DNA of 6,808 nucleotides, from positions 1 to 6,808 of the forward strand of contig JBDUDR010000149.1 in assembly GCA_040002845.1 (NCBI GenBank). The letters are read 5' to 3'. The stretch is from JBDUDR01 sp040002845 (GTDB lineage Bacteria > Actinomycetota > Actinomycetes > Propionibacteriales > Nocardioidaceae). Positions within the stretch are counted from its first letter, which is position 1, and each line of letters starts with the position of its first letter. The translations under genes and the position numbers were made by a program. Below, in pieces: positions 1 to 5,223 of the stretch. Under the pieces are notes generated by a model. That model did no database searches. It was not told the DNA's origin and saw nothing but the letters and a program-made list of their open reading frames with translations.

Positions 1-2
1 GG

Positions 3-22
3 TGGTCGGCGGGTGCCGACCA
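3..22. terminator. Hairpin at left edge, possible terminator of an upstream gene
   Basis: The arms TGGTCGGC (3-10) and GCCGACCA (15-22) are perfectly complementary over 8 bp around a four-base loop, GGGT. No T-run follows on the plus strand, and the minus-strand side lies outside the window. A GC-rich stem without a U-tract is a common look for actinobacterial terminators, so it may end a gene lying to the left. The hairpin is seen directly; its function is inferred. Confidence 0.3.
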
Positions 23-84
23 AGTCCGGTCGTCTGCGTGGAAACCGCGCGCAAGTCTCGCAGCGAGCGGCGCAATTGCCGGTC

Positions 85-136
85 AGAGTGCCCGCAAGGT
101 CGCTCTGTAAATCCGCCGACGTATGCCTGCCCAGGT
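85..136 (+). other. tRNA-Tyr-like remnant or attachment-site-like segment
   Basis: Positions 105-111 read CTGTAAA, the standard anticodon loop of tRNA-Tyr with anticodon GTA at 107-109. They are followed by TCCGC, a variable-arm-like segment containing GTATGCC, and CCCAGGT as at the start of a T-arm (to 136). Upstream, TGCCCG at 89-94 resembles the early D-arm side of tRNA-Tyr. The gene cannot be functional as written: the 5' anticodon stem does not pair with TCCGC, the T-loop TTCGAAT is absent after 136, and no acceptor stem closes. It could be a decayed tRNA or an att-like duplication left by an integrative element. The similarity is judged from memory of tRNA-Tyr genes and may be coincidental. 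Confidence 0.25.
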
Positions 137-324
137 CGCTGACGATGAACCGCCCTTGTTGCGTTGGAGGCCGTAGCCACGTAGCGACCAATGAACGGGG
201 GCTGTTCGACGCGACATTTTGCAGGTGGAGTGGACCGAGCTGGTCTCGCCCGAGCGTCCGGTTGATCTCGCCTCATCGAGGCTTGAAGAGCTGATGGCGG
301 CGAAGCCGTCGCTTCCCGGCCATC

Positions 325-343
325 GGACACTTATTGGACACTT
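325..343 (+). repeat. Tandem direct repeat GGACACTT
   Basis: GGACACTT occurs at 325-332 and again at 336-343, separated by ATT, giving an 11-bp period of about one helical turn. Repeats of this spacing are found at the ends of some insertion sequences and as binding sites for DNA-binding proteins. No transposase gene is visible next to it. The repeat is a direct observation; no function can be assigned. Confidence 0.5.
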
Positions 344-460
344 TCCGGGCTCGAATTGGGTCGAGACGGCCCCAGATACTCCGAGTGGCCCGGGTACAGT
401 TGACGGCGTCAGCAGCGCGACTCGCGGCATCGGCCCAGGTCAAAGGCTGTTTCATGGAGA

Positions 461-482
461 GACATCGAGAGATCTCGAGGTC
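461..482. repeat. Imperfect 22-bp palindrome
   Basis: The arms GAC-A-TCGAGA (461-470) and TCTCGA-G-GTC (473-482) are complementary except for one A/G mismatch, around a two-base centre, GA. It lies about 30 bp past the point where the possible channel-gene fragment loses its resemblance to the family. It could be a protein-binding dyad or a scar of rearrangement. Only the symmetry itself is certain. Confidence 0.45.
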
Positions 483-511
483 CTCGCTCCCGGCGCACAC
501 GTACAGGGGGT

Positions 512-835
512 CAGCTGTGCGAGCAGGATCGCCGCCGCCTGCGCGGCGAGCACCCGGTCACGCCGCTTGTAATCGGCGATGACGCTGGTCGCCATCCGGA
601 ATGCCCCGTTCACGATTCGGTCCACCCATCGGGTCAGCCAGCTGCCGACCGGACGTGGCACGATGAGCGTCCCGGTGACGCTGGCCGCCGCCGTGAGCAC
701 GAGCAGGGCGCCGACAGCCGCGGCCATGGAGCGGCCGATGAGTGGCACCACCAAGGGTTCTCCTCGACGGTCGATGGCTATCCCGAACCTACCGAGGTTT
801 CGGCTGGCTTCAGCCGGATCCATGATGAGCCTCAC
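512..835 (-). pseudogene. Possible N-terminal fragment of an ion-channel-like membrane protein
   Basis: The minus-strand frame from ATG at 835 encodes one clear hydrophobic segment (about residues 35-60, rich in A, L and V and ending in LIVP). It continues into an amphipathic stretch with WLTRWVDRIVNGAFR and ADYKRRDRVLAAQAAAILLAQL, ending about residue 108. This order resembles, from memory, the start of actinobacterial two-TM potassium-channel-like proteins, in which a second membrane segment and the pore should follow. Here the resemblance stops near 511; the frame runs on for 19 unrelated residues and stops at 452. No other frame picks up a pore helix or further membrane segments, so I read this as a truncated gene rather than a simple frameshift. 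No strong ribosome binding site precedes 835 or the internal ATG at 727. It may also be a chance frame. Confidence 0.3.
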
Positions 836-930
836 TGACAGCGGCCTACACGGCGTGCTCGGGTTCCGGTGTCAGCAGCGGGCCAGCTGAAGCGGGCGGC
901 CGCGCCATTCGCGGCATTTCGTGCCGTTCG

Positions 931-966
931 GGCCATCAGGCGCCGCTCGTCATCGCCCTGACGGCC
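931..966. repeat. Inverted repeat upstream of the M24 peptidase gene
   Basis: GGCCATCAGG (931-940) and CCTGACGGCC (957-966) pair over ten positions with one A/C mismatch, around a 16-base spacer. It sits 30-65 bp upstream of the -10-like box of the M24 gene and overlaps the perfect palindrome that follows. It may be part of a regulator-binding region. The symmetry is seen; the function is inferred. Confidence 0.3.
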
Positions 967-975
967 GTCGACGGC
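964..975. promoter_or_regulatory. Perfect 12-bp palindrome at the -35 zone of the M24 promoter
   Basis: GCCGTCGACGGC reads identically on both strands and is centred about 26 bp before the TAGTCT box at 996-1001, where RNA polymerase would contact the -35 region. That location would suit a repressor or the downstream-encoded Lrp-type regulator. A 12-bp palindrome is expected about once or twice by chance in a GC-rich window of this size, so position is the main argument. Confidence 0.3.
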
Positions 976-995
976 TCCCGCGCCGATCACGCAGA

Positions 996-1001
996 TAGTC
1001 T
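996..1001 (+). promoter_or_regulatory. -10 box of a probably leaderless promoter for the M24 gene
   Basis: TAGTCT fits the actinobacterial -10 pattern TANNNT and ends seven bases before the GTG start at 1009, so transcription would begin at or next to the start codon. No Shine-Dalgarno sequence lies in the seven-base gap, as expected for a leaderless message. No convincing -35 hexamer is visible at normal spacing. Confidence 0.5.
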
Positions 1002-1008
1002 GAGCGGC

Positions 1009-2121
1009 GTGACAACTGACCTGCCCCAGCGGATCAAGCGGGCCCAGCAGCAGGCGGCAGAGCTCGGTGTGGATGCGCTCGTCATCACTCCCGGTGCCGA
1101 CCTGCGCTACCTGACGGGGTACGACGCGACACGGCTCGAACGCCTGACAGCCCTGGTGGTCCCTTCCGACGGTGAGCCCACGCTCGTGGTGCCGGAGCTG
1201 GAGCGGCCCGCGGCGCTCGCCTCACCTGTCGGGTCAATCGATCTGCGGGTCGCCGATTGGGTGGAGACCGCCGATCCGTACGCGCTGGTGGCCTCGCTGC
1301 TGCCGGTCGGCGCCGCCACGATCGCCCTCGACAATCACATGTGGGCCGAGAAGGTGGTCAGGTTCCGGGCGGTGATGCCGGCGGCTACCCAGGTGCTGGC
1401 GGGAGACGTCGTGGGGCCGCTCCGCATGCGCAAGACCCCTGGTGAGGTCGCTGCGCTGCGGGAGGCCGGTCAGGCCATCGACCGGGTCCACCAGCGAATG
1501 GGGGAGTGGCTCCACGTCGGTCGGACGGAGCGCGAGGTGGCCCACGACATCGCTGACGCGATCATCGCAGAGGGCCACGTCCGCGCCGATTTCGTCATCG
1601 TCGGGTCGGGACCCAACGGTGCCTCACCGCACCATGAGGTCTCGGACCGGGTCATCCAGCCTGGTGACCCGGTGGTTGTCGACATCGGCGGGACGATGGC
1701 GACCGGATATTGCTCAGACTGCACACGGAACTACCTGGTCGGTGCACGTGCAGAACCGGAGTACGAGGACTACTTCGCGGTGCTCCGAGCGGCGCAGCAA
1801 AAGCAGTGTGAGTACGCCAAGCCCGGTGTCAGTGCCGAGTCCATCGACGCCTTGGGTCGCGAGCTCATCGCGGAGGCGGGTTATGGCGACGCGTTCATAC
1901 ATCGCACAGGTCACGGGATCGGGTTGGAGACCCACGAGGAGCCCTACATCGTGGCCGGCAACCCGCTCGTCCTGGAGGAGGGGATGGCCTTCTCGATCGA
2001 GCCCGGGATCTATCTCACCGGCCGGCACGGCGCCCGGATCGAGGACATCGTGGTCTGCACAGCGCCTGGGGTGGAGCGCCTGAACACCACGACCCGCGAC
2101 CTCGCGTACCTCGGCGATTAG
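1009..2121 (+). CDS. M24-family metallopeptidase (Xaa-Pro dipeptidase/aminopeptidase type)
   Basis: This 370-residue protein has the two-part build of cytosolic prolidase-type enzymes: an N-terminal creatinase-like domain (about 1-135, with LRYLTGYD at 32-39) and a C-terminal pita-bread domain (about 145-365). All five metal ligands of the M24 family can be picked out: D225 in VVVDIGG, D237 in CSDCTRN, H302 in RTGHGIGLETHE, E331 in SIEPGIY and E345 in ARIED. H208/H209 in SPHHE match the catalytic histidine region. It should bind two Mn or Co ions and release an N-terminal residue ahead of proline, though family members also include creatinase-like C-N hydrolases, so the substrate is open. There is no signal peptide or membrane segment. 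The GTG at 1009 has no ribosome binding site but sits just after a -10 box, implying leaderless expression. The gene ends 9 bp before the Lrp-type regulator gene. Its link to lysine catabolism is only by proximity; it could supply amino acids from peptides. Confidence 0.92.
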   Translation: MTTDLPQRIKRAQQQAAELGVDALVITPGADLRYLTGYDATRLERLTALVVPSDGEPTLVVPELERPAALASPVGSIDLRVADWVETADPYALVASLLPVGAATIALDNHMWAEKVVRFRAVMPAATQVLAGDVVGPLRMRKTPGEVAALREAGQAIDRVHQRMGEWLHVGRTEREVAHDIADAIIAEGHVRADFVIVGSGPNGASPHHEVSDRVIQPGDPVVVDIGGTMATGYCSDCTRNYLVGARAEPEYEDYFAVLRAAQQKQCEYAKPGVSAESIDALGRELIAEAGYGDAFIHRTGHGIGLETHEEPYIVAGNPLVLEEGMAFSIEPGIYLTGRHGARIEDIVVCTAPGVERLNTTTRDLAYLGD

Positions 2122-2124
2122 AGT
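2119..2124 (+). promoter_or_regulatory. Possible leaderless -10 box for the Lrp-type regulator gene
   Basis: TAGAGT overlaps the TAG stop of the M24 gene and ends six bases before the GTG at 2131. It repeats the arrangement seen before the M24 gene, and no Shine-Dalgarno sequence precedes this GTG. The regulator may therefore have its own leaderless promoter in addition to readthrough from upstream. The match rests on a loose TANNNT pattern. Confidence 0.35.
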
Positions 2125-2130
2125 CGGCCT

Positions 2131-2571
2131 GTGGAAGACATCGATCGCCAGATACTTCGGCTGCTGAGCACCGACGGACGGATGTCGTTCACTGACCTGG
2201 GCAAGGCGACCGGCCTGTCCACCTCAGCGGTCCACCAGCGGGTGAGGCGGCTCGAGCAGCGTGGCGTGATCGCCGGCTACTCGGTCAACCTGAACTACGC
2301 AGAGGTCGACCTTCCCCTCACGGCGTTCATCTCGATCCGCCCGATCGACCTGTCTCAGCCGGACGACTCGCCGGATCGCCTTGCCGACATCGCAGAGATA
2401 GAGGGCTGCTTCTCGGTGGCAGGCGACGAGTCGTACATCCTCAAGACCCGCGTGAGCACTCCAGCGGACCTGGAGGTGTTGTTGTCACGCATCCGCTCCG
2501 CCGCCAACGTGACAACGCGTACGACCATCGTGCTGTCGACGCCGTACGAGCGGCGCCCGCCCGCGCTGTGA
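2131..2571 (+). CDS. Lrp/AsnC-family transcriptional regulator
   Basis: At 146 residues this is a normal-length Lrp/AsnC protein. Residues 1-50 form the winged helix-turn-helix: MEDIDRQILRLLSTDGR begins it, DLGKATGLSTSAVHQRVRRLEQRGVI carries the turn and recognition helix (about 30-42), and AGYSVNLN links to the sensor. Residues 62-135 form the RAM domain that binds an amino acid and assembles the octamer; GDESYILKTRV at 98-108 matches the usual GxxDYLLxV-like strand. Such proteins typically sense an amino acid and control nearby catabolic or transport genes. With kamA next to it and kdd/kamD beyond, lysine or beta-lysine is the obvious candidate ligand, but the sequence does not prove this. 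It starts at GTG with no ribosome binding site, 9 bp after the peptidase gene, and converges on kamA with a 3-bp gap. Likely targets are the promoter at 964-1008, its own start region, and the divergent region at 4034-4149. Confidence 0.92.
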   Translation: MEDIDRQILRLLSTDGRMSFTDLGKATGLSTSAVHQRVRRLEQRGVIAGYSVNLNYAEVDLPLTAFISIRPIDLSQPDDSPDRLADIAEIEGCFSVAGDESYILKTRVSTPADLEVLLSRIRSAANVTTRTTIVLSTPYERRPPAL

Positions 2572-2574
2572 GGG

Positions 2575-4023
2575 TCAGCCGATCGTGATCAGCTTCTGTT
2601 CCTCCGCGGCGAGCCGGCTGGCGGCAGCGCGCGCCAACGCAACCGGCGTGTTGTCGGTCGCATGCTCGGTCCACCAGGCCTGCCCTTGGGCGGGAAGAGT
2701 GTGGATCGGGTCGTAGTATTCGTACTCCCGCTCCAACGCATCCACGTCGTCGCGCTCGATCGAGGTGCGGTAGTTCTTCGTCCAGTAGGAGATGCCGCGA
2801 TCGCGGTCATAGTCAGTCAGTTGGTGCACCCAGCGCTTCCCGACGAACGGGACGTCACAGACGATGCGCGGGGTCGCGAAGCCGGGCAGATAACCCATGA
2901 TGCCGTGCTGCAGCTCCTGGGCACGGGCCACCGAGACGCGCCAGTGCTCTGAGAACGGGATCATGTCGCACATGTAGAAGTAGTAGGGCATGATCCGGGC
3001 ACCGTCGAGCAGTGCGAAGCACAGGTCGAGCAGGTCGTGAGGCGCGGCGTTCACGCCCTCCAGGAGGACACCCTGGTTGCGCACGTCACGGATCCCGGTG
3101 TCGAGCATGGCACGGGTGGCCTTGGCGACCAGCGGCGTGACCGAGTTCGCGTGGTTGACATGCGTGTGGATCGCTATCGAGGCGCCGCGTTCGTGCGACT
3201 TGGTGGCCAGCCGTTCCATGCCGGCAACCACGTCGTCTTGCAGCCAGTGCTGGGGCAGCCCCATCAGTGCCTTGGTCGCGAGCCGGATGTCGCGGATATT
3301 GTCGATGTCCAGCAACCCCGACACGAACGCCTCCACCCGGGGCCACGGCATGTTCGCGACGTCGCCTCCGGACACCACCACGTCGCGGACGCCGGGAGTG
3401 CGGCGCAGGTATTCGAGCATCTTGTCGAGTCGGTCAGCGGGCTTCAGATCGAACTTGAGCTTGTCGAACTGCGGGGTCGCGTTGCCGACCAGATCCATCC
3501 GGGTGCAGTGTCCGCAGTATTGCGGACAGGTGGGCAGGATCTCGGCCAGCACCTTGGTCGGGTAGCGGTGGGTGAGGCCCTCGGCGACCCACATGTCGTG
3601 TTCGTGCAACGAGTCACGCATGGCCTGCGGGTGGCTCGGCCAGTCGGTGCGCCGGTCGGAGAAGACAGGCAGCATGTAGCGGCGCACCGGGTCGGCGTAC
3701 AACCGCTCGGTGAAGTCTTCGTCTGTAGGGGAGCCGTCGGGGACCATGGTGTTGACCATCTGCGGCGGCATCAGCATAGACATGGTCGCTCGTTCGGCCT
3801 GGTCACGCTCGAGGTCGGCGAACAGCCGCTCGCCGACCTCGTCACCGAGCACAGCACGCAGCTGCTTGACGTTCTTCACACAGTGGGCCCGCTGCCACTG
3901 GGCAGAGTCCCATTCGTCGCGAGTAACGTCCTTCCAGCCGGGCAGTCGGGTCCAGTCGGGTTCGACCAGTTCCACCCGTTTGTACGGGTAGGGCTGCTCG
4001 AGCGCGGCACTGTGCTCGGTCAC
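2575..4023 (-). CDS. kamA: L-lysine 2,3-aminomutase (radical SAM, PLP-dependent), kamA-like
   Basis: This enzyme interconverts L-lysine and L-beta-lysine, the first step of aminomutase-type lysine breakdown. Numbered from the chosen start (482 residues), the radical-SAM cysteines are C166, C170 and C173 in CPQYCGHC. They are followed by R175, which corresponds to the clostridial arginine that binds the lysine carboxylate. SGGD at 218-221 is the SAM-contact motif. D353 in YMCDM and D390 in VCDVP match the two aspartates that hold the lysine side-chain amino group, at the clostridial spacing of 37; this argues for lysine rather than glutamate as substrate. K396 in VPFVGK is the candidate PLP lysine, though the usual glycine-rich PGGGGK loop is replaced and one residue shorter. 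The protein is longer than the roughly 416-residue clostridial enzyme at both ends. I chose GTG at 4023 because AGGAG (4033-4029) precedes it by 5 bases; the frame is open to another GTG at 4122, but that lies upstream of a good promoter candidate. Confidence 0.88.
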   Translation of the reverse strand: MTEHSAALEQPYPYKRVELVEPDWTRLPGWKDVTRDEWDSAQWQRAHCVKNVKQLRAVLGDEVGERLFADLERDQAERATMSMLMPPQMVNTMVPDGSPTDEDFTERLYADPVRRYMLPVFSDRRTDWPSHPQAMRDSLHEHDMWVAEGLTHRYPTKVLAEILPTCPQYCGHCTRMDLVGNATPQFDKLKFDLKPADRLDKMLEYLRRTPGVRDVVVSGGDVANMPWPRVEAFVSGLLDIDNIRDIRLATKALMGLPQHWLQDDVVAGMERLATKSHERGASIAIHTHVNHANSVTPLVAKATRAMLDTGIRDVRNQGVLLEGVNAAPHDLLDLCFALLDGARIMPYYFYMCDMIPFSEHWRVSVARAQELQHGIMGYLPGFATPRIVCDVPFVGKRWVHQLTDYDRDRGISYWTKNYRTSIERDDVDALEREYEYYDPIHTLPAQGQAWWTEHATDNTPVALARAAASRLAAEEQKLITIG

Positions 4024-4028
4024 TGTCA

Positions 4029-4033
4029 CTCCT
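4029..4033 (-). promoter_or_regulatory. Ribosome binding site that fixes the kamA start
   Basis: On the minus strand AGGAG occupies 4033-4029, with five bases (TGACA) before GTG at 4023. The alternative in-frame GTG at 4029 would overlap this motif, and the GTG at 4122 has no comparably placed motif consistent with the promoter at 4068-4097. The site therefore favours 4023. Confidence 0.6.
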
Positions 4034-4067
4034 GGGTACGGTTTGCTGAAGGTCCTGTTCGACTGCG

Positions 4068-4097
4068 AGACTACGGGAGAAAATATGGCGAGTCCAA
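4068..4097 (-). promoter_or_regulatory. Candidate sigma-70-type promoter for kamA
   Basis: Read on the minus strand, TTGGAC (4097-4092) and TAGTCT (4073-4068) are separated by 18 bases. TAGTCT is the same hexamer as the -10 box before the M24 peptidase gene. Transcription would start near 4061, giving a leader of roughly 38 bases with the AGGAG site near its end. This makes translation from 4122 unlikely. Recognition is by pattern only. Confidence 0.45.
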
Positions 4098-4107
4098 TGA
4101 CACGCCG

Positions 4108-4131
4108 TAAGATTTCCTTCACATGACGTGA
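4108..4131 (+). promoter_or_regulatory. Possible -10 box and adjacent dyad for the kdd operon
   Basis: TAAGAT at 4108-4113 fits TANNNT and lies 42 bases before the kdd start. No good -35 is seen; a weaker alternative -10 is AAATAT at 4081-4086, 16 bases after TCGACT. Just downstream, TCAC (4119-4122) and GTGA (4128-4131) form a small dyad over a five-base centre, which would suit a regulator acting at the start of transcription. All of this is tentative. Confidence 0.3.
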
Positions 4132-4136
4132 GTAGC

Positions 4137-4142
4137 GGGAGG
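4137..4142 (+). promoter_or_regulatory. Ribosome binding site of kdd
   Basis: GGGAGG lies seven bases before the GTG at 4150. It decides the start, since no other in-frame start near it has comparable spacing. Confidence 0.6.
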
Positions 4143-4149
4143 CTTACAG

Positions 4150-5223
4150 GTGGCAACAAGGGTCGGATCGACGCCTACGGGTCTGCACCGGGTGCTCGAG
4201 CCTGCCGGGGTGCTGCCGCAGGCAGCCCAGCGACTCGACACCAGCGCTCGGCTGTGGCCCGACGAGCTTCGAGTGCGCGTCGAGCGACTCAACCTCGACG
4301 CAGCGAGCTTCCGTCAGCTCGAACGGAAACACGACGGAGACGGCGATGCCGTACGCGCGGAGGTGCTGGACATCGTGCGCACGCGCGGCAAGATGCACAA
4401 CCCGGTCACGGGGTCGGGAGGCATGCTGGTGGGAAGCGTCGAGGAGGTCGGCGAGGAGTCGACGCTGGGGCTTGCACCCGGCGACCACATCACAACCCTG
4501 GTGTCATTGACCCTCACCCCGTTGGTCATCGAGGACGACCTGCGGGACTGGGACGGGCGCAGCGAGCAGGCCCCCTGCGCGGGCTATGCCATCTTGTTCG
4601 GCCGGTCCATTGCAGCAGTGATCCCCGAGGACCTGCCGACGGCCCTGTCCCTGGCAGTCATGGACGTCTGCGGTGCCCCTGCCCTCACGGCTCGCGTCGT
4701 GCGCTCGTACGTCGAGAGCGGCAAGGCGCCCGTCGTGGCGGTGATCGGCGCGGCCGGCAAGAGTGGTTCCTTGTCGCTGGCGGCGGCCCGTGAGGCGGGT
4801 GCTTCACACACCATCGGGGTGGTGCCGCTCAGGCACGAGGCTGACCTGCTGGCCGGCACCGACCTGGCCGACGACATCTGTCTGAGCGACGCCCGTGACC
4901 CAGTGACGCTCTCTGAGGCGGTCTCCTCCTGCGGGGGACCGGCCGATGTGACAGTGGTCTGCGTCGACGTGCCGGGGTGCGAAGGCGGCGCCATCCTGTC
5001 CACCGCCCAACGAGGCACCGTGGTCTTCTTCTCGATGGCGACGTCGTTCTCGGCGGCTGCCCTGGGCGCCGAGGGACTGGCCGCTGACGTCACCATGCTG
5101 GTCGGCAACGGGTACGTCCCCGGTCACGCCGACTACGCCATGCACCTGCTCCGGGCCGATCCGGACGTTCGCCGGCTGTTCGAGACCCGCCTCCGGGCCG
5201 GGGAGCCCGCCGAACAGGCATGA
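4150..5223 (+). CDS. kdd: L-erythro-3,5-diaminohexanoate dehydrogenase
   Basis: Kdd oxidatively deaminates 3,5-diaminohexanoate with NAD to 5-amino-3-oxohexanoate, the step after the two aminomutases. The 357-residue protein shows the family signature throughout: GLHRVLEPAGVLPQ near the N-terminus (11-24), LNLDAASFRQLE (47-58), RGKMHNPVTGSGGML (79-93) and VSLTLTPL (118-125). The Rossmann nucleotide loop is VVAVIGAAGKSG (195-206), followed by FFSMATSFSAAALGAEG (293-309) and LVGNGYVPGHAD (317-328). From memory these align well along the whole length with the Fusobacterium and clostridial enzymes. It has a soluble, cytosolic composition and no added domains. It opens a plus-strand operon divergent from kamA and overlaps the amidohydrolase start by 4 bp (ATGA at 5220-5223), which suggests coupled translation. 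Function is firm because both sequence and neighbours agree. Confidence 0.93.
   Translation: MATRVGSTPTGLHRVLEPAGVLPQAAQRLDTSARLWPDELRVRVERLNLDAASFRQLERKHDGDGDAVRAEVLDIVRTRGKMHNPVTGSGGMLVGSVEEVGEESTLGLAPGDHITTLVSLTLTPLVIEDDLRDWDGRSEQAPCAGYAILFGRSIAAVIPEDLPTALSLAVMDVCGAPALTARVVRSYVESGKAPVVAVIGAAGKSGSLSLAAAREAGASHTIGVVPLRHEADLLAGTDLADDICLSDARDPVTLSEAVSSCGGPADVTVVCVDVPGCEGGAILSTAQRGTVVFFSMATSFSAAALGAEGLAADVTMLVGNGYVPGHADYAMHLLRADPDVRRLFETRLRAGEPAEQA

Larger units (their letters stand above)
1..1008. other. Gene-poor region with decayed fragments
   Basis: This kilobase has many open frames on both strands, as expected in GC-rich DNA, but none has a recognisable complete domain, a good ribosome binding site and sensible length together. 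Supported contents are the edge hairpin, a tRNA-Tyr-like stretch, a GGACACTT direct repeat, an imperfect 22-bp palindrome, a possible channel-gene fragment on the minus strand, and palindromes plus a promoter box just before the M24 peptidase gene. The mixture suggests an eroded junction between two genomic segments. Stretches 156-324 and 344-460 show nothing I can name. Confidence 0.5.

Noticed and set aside
219..572. Plus-strand open frame (117 codons) in the gene-poor region
   Set aside because: It has no recognisable domain, no ribosome binding site and no coding neighbours. I cannot separate it from chance.
899..915. GCCGCG/CGCGGC hairpin as a terminator
   Set aside because: The stem is only 6 bp, such stems are frequent in GC-rich DNA, and no gene ends just before it on either strand.
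1442..2083. Plus-strand open frame (213 codons) inside the M24 gene
   Set aside because: It is a Ser/Arg/Thr-rich alternative reading of a gene whose five metal ligands are all in the other frame.
3037..4110. Long plus-strand open frame (357 codons) opposite kamA
   Set aside because: It is antisense to a gene with clear catalytic motifs. Its translation is rich in His, Arg, Val and Gly with no domain, a typical GC-rich shadow frame.
4024..4122. kamA starting at GTG 4122, adding 33 residues
   Set aside because: The extra N-terminus covers the candidate promoter and the AGGAG site that precedes GTG 4023, and it adds nothing recognisable from the KamA family.
4128..4793. Plus-strand open frame (221 codons) overlapping kdd in another frame
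   Set aside because: It is dominated by Arg, Gly and Ala without motifs. The kdd frame carries the full family signature over the same bases.
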